The notes beneath the pieces are model-generated. The model did not search any database. It was given only the letters and a program-made list of their open reading frames with translations, and was not told where the DNA came from. The translations under genes and the position numbers were made by a program. Positions 36,301 to 47,414 of a stretch of DNA of 64,000 nt are shown piece after piece. Source of the DNA: Corallium rubrum (taxonomy: Eukaryota > Cnidaria > Anthozoa > Scleralcyonacea > Coralliidae); assembly GCA_964035015.1 (NCBI GenBank), contig OZ035997.1:13614536-13678535 (forward strand), given 5' to 3'. How positions within the stretch are numbered: the first letter of the stretch is position 1; every line of letters starts with the position of its first letter.

Positions 36301-39138
36301 ACATTACTGCCCAATAACTATGTCTGTGAACAAACAAAGCACATCCGCGAGACAGAAAGCTCACTCACTCAGTCGAAGAGAAAGAAGGCACATGCATATG
36401 GTCAGTTAGTCACATGCCTCAGTTTCGCAAAGCTTATTGGTCAATATCGCCAGCGGCCGCGCGGAGGACTAATAACGCGTCGCAAAAAAATAAAAAAAAA
36501 ATAAATAAAAATAATCGCGAAACCTAGACTCGGCTACCACAGGTAGCCCGAGTAATAAATCCTTATTGCTGAAAAATCACCTACGAGACGAGGGTGTATT
36601 ACGATTTCGACCCAGTGTTTAGACCAAATTGAAACGAACTCAGGAACACATTGCACAGCAGCTCACGTGACGAGCATGCGCGTAAGTTCATGTCCAAAAT
36701 CACTCAGGTAGTTTATGCAGGCTTGATCCCAACACAAACCCTAACCCCAACCGGCACTGGCTTGCCGGTACAATTCAATTTAAAAACACTAATACAACTG
36801 ATAGGTGAATAGCAATGGCCACTGATTACTGATCAGTTACATGCATATATACAAATATATCTTACAAGACAGGATAAAAAACACAATAGATTATATACTA
36901 CCTTTCTTTTCACATAGAAGTCCCCTGTAGAATCGTGTGCATTTGCACGTAAATGTATCGTTTCGTTCCTTACATATTCCGTGATTTCTACAAGGTCTTC
37001 CTTCACATGGCGTAACTATTTGAATGAAAATATACATTATTTAAGAAATAGAAAATGGCCGCCCGCGTACGTGTTTATATAGCCTGATGCAAAGACGAGA
37101 GTGAGTTGGAAGAATTCGAAAGGTTATGTGAACCCGAACCGTAGATGAGGGTTTACATAAGTACTTTCGAATTCTTTCAAACTCACTCGAGTGTTTGCAT
37201 CAGGTTATATAAACACAGGGTATCCATTTTATATTTCTTTTATGAAATAAGGCTGAGAAATGTGCCGTGACGTCACAACCGTGTTTGCGTAGCCTGATGT
37301 AAACATTGAATTATATCAGTAATTGACCAATCACAGCGTGCGTAAGATTCAATCTATTTTATAAATCTATTTTATAAATTATGGCCAAATAGCACACACT
37401 AAGAATTAACATCGTTGTCTTTTAATAAAAAACTCAAACAAAATTCCAATTTACTGTGTTTTAACAAACGAAAGCATCAAATATTTCCTGCCTGCTCGCA
37501 GGCTAATTATTCCATATTTCTTTCAGTTTAAAACAAACAATTTATTGTGGATGTTTTAAGTCCTGTTTTGTTGCGATTTTTCTCGTCCTGACCCATGCGA
37601 TTGAATGAATGACTCACCAAAGTATTGAACTTCATTTAGCCAGGGACAAAAGTTCAATACCTTAAAGTGTCTATGAAATGAAAAATGCGTTGGCATTTTT
37701 GTTGTTTTATTGTACAGAGCTAGGAGCATGGCAGGAGCACTCACTGAAAATTTCAAAAGAATCTGATGCGTAGTTTTCGCGCTATTAACTCTCAAATTTG
37801 CCATGGCTAGTCGTTCTTGGAGAAAAATTGGGCTTTCGGAAACAATATGACGTACGCAGATGGACTACTATGCATAAGACAAATTTCACTATTAATGATC
37901 CATCTGCGTACGTCATAAGGCATTGTTACCAAGAAGCCCAAATTTCGCCAAAACAAACTATCCATGGCAAATTTTGAGAGTTGATAACGCGGAAACTACG
38001 CATCAGATTCTCTTCAAATTTTCAGTGAGTGCACCTGTCATGCTCCTCTGTACAATAAAACAACAAAAATGCCAACGAATTTTTCACTTCATAGACACTT
38101 TAAGTAAGTCAGTTCATTCAATCGATGTGCATGTCCGAAGGAGAAAAATCGCAACAGAAATCGCCTGTGTAAACGAGCCTTTAAAAACTTCACATATCGT
38201 TTACTCGGGACCGATAGTTTTCTTAATAATTAGAATGATCATATGCAGAATAAAATACTAAATAGTAAAAAAAACATGCGCCGCAAACACGAATGAGTTT
38301 ATGAATGTCTACATCAAGCTGTCTAATAATGTGAGAAATTTTGGTTACGAAACAAACAATTAATGCCAGTTTGCAAAATATGCATATAATTATATTTGCA
38401 AGAAATTTACAGTAATCTGCCGCTCAGCTAAAGTCTTTGTTCTATAAGTACCTCCTTTATGCATTTTTGTGCACGGTGTACGGTCACTGAAACCATTGTA
38501 TGTTAGTATAATGAACGAAATATCCAATAGCGACGTTTCAGTTCAATCACTCAACCGTGCTATTTAAATATTAATAAACCTAAAACAAAGGGTGCATATG
38601 TGCATGGTGTAAGGTACAGTTCAACATAAAATCACAGCTGATTATCGGCGCTCTGAAGTTTGCCGAGTTTCCAGACCATATCTCTATTGACTATGCTGCC
38701 AGTCGTCGCTTCCTTCTTTTTTCCCTCCCTCACTGTGAAACACCACGCGTCCACGCTTTTAGCCTAGTGAATCCCTTGTGATCCCATGCTTGATGCTAGC
38801 AAAACATAATTGTCCTAAAGAGCGACTGGGGACGAGTCTGCAGACGCTATTGTTATTTTCCATGTATATTCGCAATCAATTGGTTGATACGTTAATGACA
38901 TCAATCAAAGAAAGTTTGAATTTCCGCTGCAGACGTATAGCCTGCGTAGCCGGCTCTGGGGGATTGGGACAGGCATGAGTACATTTATTAAGTTTATTTA
39001 TAACAAAACGTCTGCTGGTACCTCGTTGACGACAGTTAAATCCTTTAAAACCTGATGGACAGTTGCATTTGGGATGAACACCTTGTTGTCGAGACCCTCC
39101 ATTTTTACATTGCTTGTTTCCATGTATAATATCGATCC
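29746..39138 (-). CDS. Secreted modular protein, copy B: EGF-like exons, P/T-rich linker, GCYxD Cys-rich domain
   Basis: Five exons on the minus strand fit one gene: 39022-39138, 36902-37015, 32906-33196, 31126-31356 and 29746-29906 (stop TAA 29746-29748). Every junction has GT/AG and is phase 1, and the exon lengths keep the frame throughout (117, 114, 291, 231, 161 nt). The order is two EGF-like modules, a Pro/Thr-rich stalk and the GCYKDN…FGIQYYG|GECWSG domain. This is the plan of an extracellular or cell-surface protein. The start exon and signal peptide were not found and may lie above 39138. Copy A keeps only the last three exons. The joining of the EGF exons to the rest is inferred from phase, order and strand. 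Confidence 0.75.
31982..32020. repeat. Hairpin motif next to an A-rich run, copy 2
   Basis: CTAGACTCGGTCTAC…GGCCCGAGTAATA follows an A-rich tract. This is the duplicated partner of 9340-9380. Confidence 0.5.
33350..33763. repeat. Hexanucleotide arrays (CAGTGA)n, then (GGTTAC)n
   Basis: CAGTGA units run to about 33557 with one CGGTGA block. After a short transition come about 23 units of GGTTAC (33601-33735) and a few CAGTTA units. The corresponding place in copy A has CAGTCA units instead. GGTTAC differs by one base from the metazoan telomere unit GGTTAG; this is noted without claiming a link. Confidence 0.96.
36523..36555. repeat. Hairpin motif next to an A-rich run, copy 3
   Basis: CTAGACTCGGCTACC-ACA-GGTAGCCCGAGT forms a near-perfect hairpin. 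It follows an A-rich run like copies 1 and 2 but is outside the duplicated sequence. Confidence 0.55.
36902..37015 (-). CDS. EGF-like domain exon
   Basis: 114-nt phase 1-1 exon with acceptor AAATAG and donor AAAG|GTAGTA. It encodes [19 protein letters not shown], then [14 protein letters not shown]: six Cys in EGF spacing with the usual Gly and aromatic positions. It is part of the copy B gene on the minus strand. Confidence 0.85.
37071..37216. mobile_element. Fold-back MITE
   Basis: GTGTTTATATAGCCTGATGC is mirrored by GCATCAGGTTATATAAACAC. The arms are about 62 bp (…GAATTCGAAAG…) and the loop is short. Confidence 0.88.
37661..38104. mobile_element. Fold-back MITE with about 200-bp arms
   Basis: CTTAAAGTGTCTATGAAATG is mirrored by CACTTCATAGACACTTTAAG. 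Homology continues through GGCATTTTTGTTGTTTTATT, CATCAGATTC and GACGTACGCAGATGG to a centre near 37885. Confidence 0.88.
39022..39138 (-). CDS. EGF-like domain exon (atypical)
   Basis: 117-nt phase 1-1 exon with acceptor GATCAGCAG and donor CGAG|GTACCA. It reads CKNGGSRQQ…[13 protein letters not shown], the second half of an EGF fold. Only four Cys are clear, so the first Cys pair is lost or altered. Confidence 0.72.
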
Positions 39139-39427
39139 CTGCTGATCATTCAATGTACATTCAACGTACAAAAATTCAAACAAGAGAATAATAAAAGTCA
39201 ACTAACAACGGAAAGCAAATATTTACACTTCAGAACAGAGTTTACTTAGTGATAATAATTATATATACAATATATTATAAGATTGTGTTAAACATTAAGT
39301 ATTGTGTAATGACAAATATATATGTCGTAGATAATTTCAATTTGTATGAACAAACCTATAGTAAAGTCAGTTATAAATCATGTATGTAGTGATTGGCTGA
39401 GCTACTCACTGTCTATTAGTGATAAAC

Positions 39428-42158
39428 CACTAGTATAGAAGCGAAAGCTATGCAGTTTGTTTTTGTAAAATAATATTTTGTTTGACAAATTCTTTTATAC
39501 TAGTTGTTTTAATTTATACTGAAAACTGCGCATGGATGACTCGCCTCGAATCTGGCTCATTACAGTATAATTGTTAAATATATTATATACTATATATGCC
39601 AATATGGTCGTGCGGCGGAAAAATCCGTTTGGATATCAACTTACCAATAAGACATGCCAGTAAAATTAATGAAAGTTTTTGGCTAAGCATTCTCGGTATT
39701 TACACTTCGCTAAAAAACATAAAAAGATTTAATTCTACATATTTCAAATAAAATTCAATAAGAGCGCAAGAACTGCTAGGAAATTCATTTAGGTTAACTA
39801 TAAGCAGTAATAAGCTGAAATTTGAAAAGTTAGTTTACCAAAAACAATTTTATCTCGAATGGTTGTCGGTTAAGAGTGCGGTTAAGAGTGTAGCCAAAAT
39901 TTGTAGTCACTTGCTTTGTACCCACTTCAATCTGATCAAAAGTCTCATTGAACTTTATGTGTAGTTTACACATATTTTTGTCTTTTTTACATTTTTTATT
40001 GTGCAGGTGTTTTTAGATTTTTTCGTAATGCTCTAGCTATACGCAGGAGAGCAGGAGAGCTCATTCGTTAACTTTAATTTCCTGTCCACATATGACGCCA
40101 GACGATTTTCTTCCTGTTTGGTAAGGGGAAGCCCTGCACATGCAACGATGAGTTAAACCATCTTTTTGGCTGTGATCAAGGAGTACACATTTGATTTTCG
40201 CATAAAGTTCTATATACACTGGGTAACCAGCGAGTGCCAATATACATTTTAAGTTGGTGGCGATGTTATAGGATTTGGTACTGCCAAAGAAAAATGTATA
40301 ATGAATAATTATAGCATTTTCATGAAGTGCATGCATGTCGGTCATGTTAAAAGTGTTTTTGTACAAATAGAAAAGTTCTATATTTGTTTTGTACAATCAA
40401 TAACTTGTATACAGAATGCCAGTTAAAACTAGTGCTTTTCTGGTTTTATTATATGAACGAACTATGGTGACAGTTGAAGTAAGCCGTACCATGAAAGGGG
40501 TTTTGTTTGCGACGTTTGCGGCATTTTAAAGAAAGCTACATACAAGTATATGACAACAGCACTAATGAGAAAGACGAAGATTCTATTTTCTTTAGAAGTT
40601 TAAGATATTAGCATTTAACATCATGAATATTACCTTCTATATACTGTAGCTTTTACCGTCTTCAGCTTTCGTTATCTGCAAATTATATCTATATATATAT
40701 ATATAATCTCTACACTGAGAAACTTGTTCGTGTGTCTCCTCAACATGTATATAAGTCTAGATCGATCAACCTTTCACAATCCAAGTGAGTGGGGAATGGG
40801 GATGTTACTTGTTCTTTTTATTTTAATTGATATTTCCGGTGCGTTGTATCCTTAGATATCAACAATTATATTAGATCAAATGCATTTTTAGGGAAAATAC
40901 ATTTCCTCTACTATATATGCAAATCATTTCCCCATTTTTACATCCCTGTAATTAATATCGGGTCACTCAATTTATGATGCTTATATGATGCTTCAATATA
41001 GGCCAGAGCAGTATAGATGTAAAAAAATAATATAACGTTTCACCTTTGACTTTATCTTCAGAAATCGTTTTTTACTACGACAATATCAAAGACTTCTATT
41101 TTTTTAGGTTTAGCTACTTATTTAAATCTAATTGAAGTTATTTTTAGTGTCGACAATATAATTACCTATTAGTTAAACAAAGTTCAAGATTGCTTTGCAT
41201 AATAGGGTTGTTTGTTTAACGGATATCGTAAGACGCGTATGTTCATGTTCTCTCTATCTTACTTATTTGCATGATCTCACCTGCATGCGTGCACGCTAGG
41301 CAGATTATTTCACCATTGCATGTTATATTTCTCATCAAGGATGTTTAAGCATAACGTTTTACATCAAAACAAAGAATTATTATAATTCTTGAATTTGTTG
41401 TAAGTGTGCCAACATATTTTAAGTACTTGTCGAATTATTTTACAAAAATTTTAATAACCTTAGACTTATAAACAATGCTGCATTAAAGAATTAAACAAAA
41501 TTTCAAAAACCTTTGTCTATTCAGTCTGATTTCTGAAAGCGTGTATTTATACCTAGGAGTATTATAACATGTTTCAGGAAGTTGCCCATCTAGGTTAGAG
41601 TATAGGGCCTGACGTTTCGACGGCCTTAGCGGCGGTCATCTTGAACTTCAGAGTCAAGTGAAAGGTTTCTTCCCGGTTCATTATGTCACGATTGCGGTAT
41701 GCGTGGAATCCGTGTTGGGTGTTGTTCGTGGGTGGTGCTGTCAGTATTTGTTTGTCGGTGTTGTCGGGGGAAAATATCTACTGTTTGTTAAGTTGTTTGT
41801 AACTTTTGGATAAGTTATCTGTAAGGTGTTGGTAATGGTTGTAATTGGTCTTTATCAACAGTCTTTCTCAAGACTATACTCTAACCTAGACGAGCAACTT
41901 TCTCAAACATGCTACCTATATCTACATTGCTTAATAGAATATTGATATAATTGTTCCATTGGCCTATTTATCATAAAGTCATCATAACAGCTGATGCAGA
42001 TTATGGAGTCCCCGTTATTCCAAATGATAATGAAATGTTCTTCTAACTCAGTAGAAGAATAACGCGACAACACGAAAAAATGCAAGTTCTGGCTGATTTT
42101 AACTTTTTTACTGCTGTCAATGGGATGAGTATATATATCATTGTAGATATGGGAAATG

Positions 42159-42163
<5 letters not shown>
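39428..42163. repeat. Segmental duplication, copy B, right part
   Basis: Matches 11037-13722 from CTAGTATAGAAGCG onward, ending at the TA array. Confidence 0.92.
41568..41911. repeat. Fold-back element with hammerhead-like remnant, copy B
   Basis: Copy of 13136-13474. The same mutated hammerhead-like block (GAAACGTC on the minus strand) lies at 41605-41648. Confidence 0.6.

Positions 42164-42216
<53 letters not shown>
42164..42216. repeat. (TA)n array at the duplication end
   Basis: Pure TA dinucleotides. Shared sequence with copy A ends here; unique sequence follows at 42217. Confidence 0.95.
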
Positions 42217-42217
<1 letters not shown>

Positions 42218-42311
42218 TTGAGTAGGTTATAATAACATTTGGCAGAGTGCTCAATGGATACCCAGAGCATATTAAACAAATGGAAGTAGAATGACTCAAC
42301 AAATTTGACTA

Positions 42312-42373
42312 GGCATATTTATTACTATTTAGTTTCGTACCACGAGATGTGGCACTCTTCAGATAAAACGGCC
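42312..42373 (-). ncRNA. Type I hammerhead ribozyme (PLE terminus type)
   Basis: The minus strand reads stem I strand GGCCGUUUUAU, core CUGAAGA, stem II GUGCCAC-AUCUC-GUGGUAC, then GAA, a tiny stem III ACUA-AA-UAGU, cleavage base A, and stem I return AUAAAUAUGCC. All core positions (CUGANGA, GAAA, UH) are present. Stem II pairs over 7 bp with one G-U. Stem I pairs 5 bp, has a 3x3 internal loop, then pairs 3 bp. Minimal hammerheads with very short stem III are known from Penelope-like elements, where they process transcripts. A PLE reverse-transcriptase fragment lies 570 bp away on the other strand. Activity is inferred from the fold. Confidence 0.8.
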
Positions 42374-42769
42374 TCTATTTCTATCTTGTGTATACGTTGA
42401 TCATTGGTTTGGTGAAAGTATAAATTAATGTGGAATCTGTCTTAACAACGATCAGCAATGAAAACACGAACGTCCAACTTTCTATGAGTGAAACTCCATA
42501 CAAATTAGTGTACATGTAGTGAATATAGTATAGTGTACAATTTGTCCCTTTCCTACCTCGTATGCATTTTTTCATATAGCTTGCCGCGACATTCTTGCCT
42601 TAATTAACGAGTATCATTGTTAGAGAAAGAAAAAAGATAAAGTTGTCCCACAACAACAATGCGCATGAAATGATGAAAGGAATAAGCTAATTTGTATAAA
42701 CATAATTTGACTCATAATGAAAAGTTCGACGTTTGGTTTGGCCCATGCATATACACAGCCAAAAATAGC

Positions 42770-42930
42770 ACAGGTTGTTGCAACAATGATGGCTGAACAG
42801 TACTGTAACAAGGCGGCTATCATGCGTGAACAGCACTGTTGAACCAACAGTATTGTTCATCATTGTTCCAACAGCATTGTTCAGCAATGATGAAGCAACA
42901 GTAGCTGTTCATGGCTGTTGGAACAGGAGA
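42770..42930. repeat. Short direct and inverted CAACA/TGTTG-rich repeats
   Basis: Runs such as CAACAGTATTGTTCATCATTG and CAACAGCATTGTTCAGCAATG, with the complements AACAATGATGGCTGAACAG, fold on themselves just before the PLE fragment. Type unknown. Confidence 0.5.
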
Positions 42931-42938
42931 TGTTGGAA

Positions 42939-43412
42939 ATGGGCCCTAACTATGCCAACTTATTTGTTGGTTATGTGGAAAAACAAATCTTTGAACAATA
43001 CACTGGTTTCCTACCTGACTACTATGGTCGGTTCATTGATGATTGCTTAGGCACTGCATCATGTTCGCGCGCTGACCTGGTTTGCTTCATTAACTATGTT
43101 AATGACTTCCACCCAGCACTCCAGTTCACATGGGAGATCAGTGAGACTAGTGTGTCGTTCTTAGATATTCTCATCTCCATTAATGGTAATAAGCTGAGCA
43201 CTTCTGTCTTTTACAAGACCACTGACTCTCATAGCTACCTCCTCTTCTCCTCTCATCATCCTAAACACACCAAAACTTCCATTCCTTTCTCTCAATTTCT
43301 TCGTCTTCGCCGCCTCTGCAGTGAAGATGATGATTTCAATGCCAAATGTTTGGAAATGAGAAACTTTTTTGTTAATCGCGGTTATCCTTCCCACCCGGTG
43401 GGAAGTGTCTAA
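42939..43412 (+). pseudogene. Penelope-like element reverse transcriptase fragment
   Basis: The open frame begins MGPNYANLFVGYVEKQIF and carries the catalytic palm motif YGRFIDD, a downstream SVSFLDILIS strand and the thumb-like region (FLRLRRLCS). Order and motifs are typical of PLE reverse transcriptase. The fingers and first palm motif are missing at the 5' side and the linker plus endonuclease at the 3' side (TAA 43410-43412, HPVGSV). It is a piece truncated at both ends. Confidence 0.88.
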
Positions 43413-43607
43413 ATGGCGTATTAGTTGTAGCTGTGAACGGCTCTTTGTAAATTTGCCATTACTTGAAATTGACACACTCGGTGATGCCTTTTAAATCATT
43501 TGTTCGATAAACATGGCCACCCGATATCAGGCGCCAGGTGTAAAAAAATTATTTATGAAATTTTCATGGTCACTTTTTCATGGTTTGTGAAGAATCTCAT
43601 GGTATAG
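43413..43607. other. No recognised feature
   Basis: Short AT-rich spacer between the PLE fragment and the minisatellite. Confidence 0.4.
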
Positions 43608-43926
43608 AGGATTATTTACAAATAAGCATTCCAATGTGTATTGATTGTTTGTAAATAATCATTTTCACAGAAATGCTTATTTATAAATAATCGTTTTCAC
43701 TAAAATGCTTATTTGTAAATAATCATTTTCACAAAAATGCTTATTTGTAAATAATCATTTTCACTAAAATGCTTATTTGTAAATAATCATTTTCACAAAA
43801 ATGCTTATTTGTAAATAATCATTTTCACTAAAATGCTTATTTGTAAATAATCATTTTCACTAAAATGCTTATTTGTAAATAATCATTTTCACTAAAATGC
43901 TTATTTGTGTACATAATCGTTTTTAA
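43608..43926. repeat. 32-bp minisatellite with internal dyad
   Basis: About eight to nine units of ATGCTTATTTGTAAATAATC-ATTTTCACTAAA. An inverted half-unit (ATTATTTACAAATAAGCATT) begins the array at 43611. Similar dyads (AAAATGATTATATACAAATA; GCTTATTTGCAAATAAGC) lie at 44013-44080. The unit can fold on itself. Repeats are contiguous, so this is not a CRISPR. Confidence 0.92.
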
Positions 43927-44252
43927 TAAAATTCCTATTTGTATGTGATCAGTTCTTCAAGAAACATAAAATAAATCGTTCTTTGCATCTCTATTCTCGT
44001 CCACTCTATGTAAAAATGATTATATACAAATAATCATTTTATGCGCTAAATAATGCTTATTTGCAAATAAGCATTTTCTGAATTTGATTGTATGCGCAGC
44101 TGGTATGCGCAGTATCGCACCGTAGAGCCTTCGCGCATTTTGTCCAGCGACAGCAATCCGCGCTTTTATGCAAATATATTTTCATCAACGAGGCCCGGGA
44201 AGTTTGGAATTTCAAAGATAAACTTGCGTTGTAGCCGTTCTTTTTCCCAATC

Positions 44253-44683
44253 ATGAATGGTTTTAACGCAGAAGAGTTAGGAAGGGTTGTGGCGAATGCT
44301 GTGACGAGTTTCTTGCGTCCATCACGCCCGCCACGAAGTGAGACAAGGCCTGCATCGACATCCGTGTCATCAACAGCTACCGTACCAGTACCACAACGGC
44401 AGCACGAAACACTACGACTGGCAATACTCAGGTTAGTAAATATGTTCTTTCATGTACTGGTGATCATTTGTCATTATAGCTACGTTGAAAACAGCACTTT
44501 ACATCTCGTATTTTATAAACACAGGCCCGTGGTACGTCTAGGGACTAGGGAAAGACCGCTAACAGAAGATCCTTCACGACCGTCAGCGACACAACTGTCA
44601 CGAACAAACACTTTGCCTCCAGAATCTGGTGAAGAATATCACCCATCCGAAATATTAGGAATGGAGATCAATTCTATAACTAG
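44253..44683 (+). CDS. Two-exon 5' gene fragment, unknown function (left arm)
   Basis: ATG 44253 opens MNGFNAEELGRVVANAVTSF and a Pro/Ser/Thr-rich stretch to a donor (CTCAG|GTTAGT) at 44431. An AG acceptor (ACACAG) precedes 44525, and exon 2 (PVVRLGTRERPL…EILGMEINSITR) ends at a donor ACTAG|GTATTA near 44683. The 93-nt intron is a multiple of three without a stop, so unspliced mRNA also reads through. No family was recognised. Downstream exons are not visible before the MITE. Confidence 0.45.
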
Positions 44684-44738
44684 GTATTAAATGTATGCAA
44701 CTTGTAAGTTATCTTAGTGGTTTAATATGCCCGTTGAA

Positions 44739-45013
44739 TGGCTTATTGCATGTAAAAACCGTACACCCCCTGTTGAGGACCTTGGAATTCAGAAATTATT
44801 GACCCTCCCCTGGATTTCCATTTTCCACATGCCACTGAAATATACCCTGGAAATGCTAAAAATACTGTTATTTTGTGGGATCCCCCCGGAATTCCAGGTC
44901 ATTTTTGGAAAGACACCCCCCATTGGAATTTCCACGTGCTAAAACTTGTACCACCTCCTGGAATTTCCAAGGTCCTCAACAGGGGGTGTACAGTTTTAAA
45001 ATGCAATAAGCCA
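44739..45013. mobile_element. 275-bp MITE in left arm
   Basis: The termini TGGCTTATTGCA and TGCAATAAGCCA are inverted. The repeat continues through GTACACCCCCTGTTGAGGAC and CTTGGAA. The mirror copy is at 46063-46337, so insertion preceded the inverted duplication. Confidence 0.85.
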
Positions 45014-45221
45014 ATCTGAACTCAGGATATGGGTGGACTATTAGAAAAGTGATAGGGACATGTAAGTATGGGGGGAAATTTAAAGAATAAGATCCCCCTA
45101 TTAGAGGAAATTTTCATTGTTTTCATAACCTTTGACATGGGGGGAGGGAGGAAATTATAAGTATTATAAGTAATATTTAGATAAGGAGTAATTGAAGATG
45201 GGTTTGGTCTTGGTGGCATAT

Positions 45222-45854
45222 TGCCCACAGGTAAAATTTGGAACTTTGTTCATTGCCCCTGATGCATTCCTCAGGATAGCCCAGGGTTATCCTGGGGTTA
45301 CCCCCCTCTTGGACAATGATGATAGGTGCATTATATCTTTTATAAAGGAAGAGGAGATCTAGACAAGTATTGTTGACACAAGGGCAAGTAAATACCATTT
45401 TAAGTTTTCTTCCACTTGCCCTAATGATTTTTGCGTGCCCTGGGCAAGCATTACTGTTCATGTTATAAGGAAGTTCGTAATCTCAACTGCACATCATAAT
45501 GACACGTTTTGCATCATGCAGGATAAAACTTATTTAAATTCATAACATCTGCTATGGAGTTTAGTGTAACCACTTTGGTAATGTAAATGAGAATACAAAT
45601 GAATTCCGAGGCCTTAGCTTGATGTTATGAATTGAAACAATTTTTATCCCAATGCAGATCGCGTCATACTGGTGCGAAGTCGAGATCACATACTGGCTTA
45701 TTATTAAGCTTTACAGGGTAAGCAAGGGAACAAGGGGATGGCATACTGTAACTATTTTGATGATGTCGTTTAATTATTTCAAAAGAAAAATGCCTCATTC
45801 TGCTGCACATCTACTGTAATTAAAATTACTGCAATGAATTAAAACATTGACCTT
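45222..45854. other. 633-bp spacer of the inverted repeat
   Basis: Unique between the arms. A plus-strand frame from about 45220 reads a protein-like stretch (KFGTLFIAPDAFLRIAQGYP…) to a TAG near 45360. The family is not recognised and it may be chance. Confidence 0.4.
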
Positions 45855-46062
45855 ATATGCCACCAAGACCAAACCCATCTTCAATTACTCCTTATCTAAA
45901 TATTACTTATAATACTTATAATTTCCTCCCTCCCCCCATGTCAAAGGTTATGAAAACAATGAAAATTTCCTCTAATAGGGGGATCTTATTCTTTAAATTT
46001 CCCCCCATACTTACATGTCCCTATCACTTTTCTAATAGTCCACCCATATCCTGAGTTCAGAT

Positions 46063-46337
46063 TGGCTTATTGCATTTTAAAACTGTACACCCCCTGTTGA
46101 GGACCTTGGAAATTCCAGGAGGTGGTACAAGTTTTAGCACGTGGAAATTCCAATGGGGGGTGTCTTTCCAAAAATGACCTGGAATTCCAGGGGGATCCCA
46201 CAAAATAACAGTATTTTTAGCATTTCCAGGGTATATTTCAGTGGCATGTGGAAAATGGAAATCCAGGGGAGGGTCAATAATTTCTGAATTCCAAGGTCCT
46301 CAACAGGGGGTGTACGGTTTTTACATGCAATAAGCCA
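46063..46337. mobile_element. 275-bp MITE in right arm
   Basis: Inverted copy of 44739-45013. Confidence 0.85.
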
Positions 46338-46392
46338 TTCAACGGGCATATTAAACCACTAAGATAACTTACAAGTTGCATACGTTTAATAC

Positions 46393-46823
46393 CTAGTTAT
46401 AGAATTGATCTCCATTCCTAATATTTCGGATGGGTGATATTCTTCACCAGATTCTGGAGGCAAAGTGTTTGTTCGTGACAGTTGTGTCGCTGACGGTCGT
46501 GAAGGATCTTCTGTTAGCGGTCTTTCCCTAGTCCCTAGACGTACCACGGGCCTGTGTTTATAAAATACGAGATGTAAAGTGCTGTTTTCAACGTAGCTAT
46601 AATGACAAATGATCACCAGTACATGAAAGAACATATTTACTAACCTGAGTATTGCCAGTCGTAGTGTTTCGTGCTGCCGTTGTGGTACTGGTACGGTAGC
46701 TGTTGATGACACGGATGTCGATGCAGGCCTTGTCTCACTTCGTGGCGGGCGTGATGGACGCAAGAAACTCGTCACAGCATTCGCCACAACCCTTCCTAAC
46801 TCTTCTGCGTTAAAACCATTCAT
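46393..46823 (-). CDS. Two-exon 5' gene fragment, unknown function (right arm)
   Basis: Mirror copy of 44253-44683: exons 46645-46823 and 46393-46551. The same residues are encoded. Either copy could be the parent. Confidence 0.45.
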
Positions 46824-46901
46824 GATTGGGAAAAAGAACGACTACAACGCAAGTTTATCTTTGAAATTCCAAACTTCCCGGGCCTCGTTGATGAAAATAT
46901 A

Positions 46902-47414
46902 AGTAGTATAGAACATGAGGGTATGGGGACACTTTTTACTTTTTCACCAAAGACAGCCCCCAGATAATCAGATTCAGCAAGGAGGGTTACCCAAAACGGT
47001 AAGCTTTTTTAAAAAATTTTTTAAGTATAAGCAAAAGGGAGGAAAAAGGACCAAAACCAAAAAAAATAATTCTGGAATTCATCAAGAAAGGATGTTTGAA
47101 AGGGGAAAAAAATTTTCGCGCCTCCAAAAACCCATTTTCGTCTGCTTATACTTCAAAAAGTGAGAAAAACGACCCACCCCTTCCAGACGCTTTTGTTGGA
47201 TCTGATATGGAACACCTCAAAGCGATCAGGGTTGTGGTTTTGACACACATTTCACTTACTCCCCGTTTTCTGTTCGGGTACTTTTGTCTTGTGTTGATAT
47301 ACGTGTTTTCCCACAGTTATACCTCCGGATAACAGTCCGAGACATGGTATGTACGGTGTGATCATGGCTACAACTTTACCGACGTCACTTTTTAACAGTT
47401 TGTCTTTTTGTAAT
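46902..47414. repeat. Polinton left terminal inverted repeat
   Basis: The inner edge is fixed by the match of 47349-47414 to the complement of 63935-64000 (one difference seen). The outer edge at 46902 is inferred from the end of the host inverted-repeat arm and the AG terminus. Read on the minus strand, 47252-47414 is the 3' end of the gene at 63510, with a stop at 47252-47254. Confidence 0.85.

Larger units (their letters stand above)
33764..39427. other. 5.6-kb segment present only in copy B of the duplication
   Basis: It contains the EGF exons at 36902-37015 and 39022-39138, two MITEs, a weak fold-back near 34770-34912 (GGGAAAACAGTGTGTTTTGT and complement), and an A-rich tract plus hairpin at 36485-36555. 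The rest is AT-rich intron-like sequence with nothing else recognised. Confidence 0.6.
44175..45221. repeat. Left arm of 1047-bp inverted repeat
   Basis: The mirror is 45855-46901 with equal length and only a few substitutions in view. It begins TATATTTTCATCAACGAGGC. It carries a gene fragment and a nested MITE. Confidence 0.95.
45855..46901. repeat. Right arm of 1047-bp inverted repeat
   Basis: Reverse complement of 44175-45221. Its outer end coincides with the first base of the Polinton, so the element appears to have inserted into this arm. Confidence 0.95.

Noticed and set aside
45177..45461. 94-residue minus-strand ORF in the inverted-repeat spacer
   Set aside because: No recognisable family. 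The opposite strand looks at least as protein-like, and neither has splice support.
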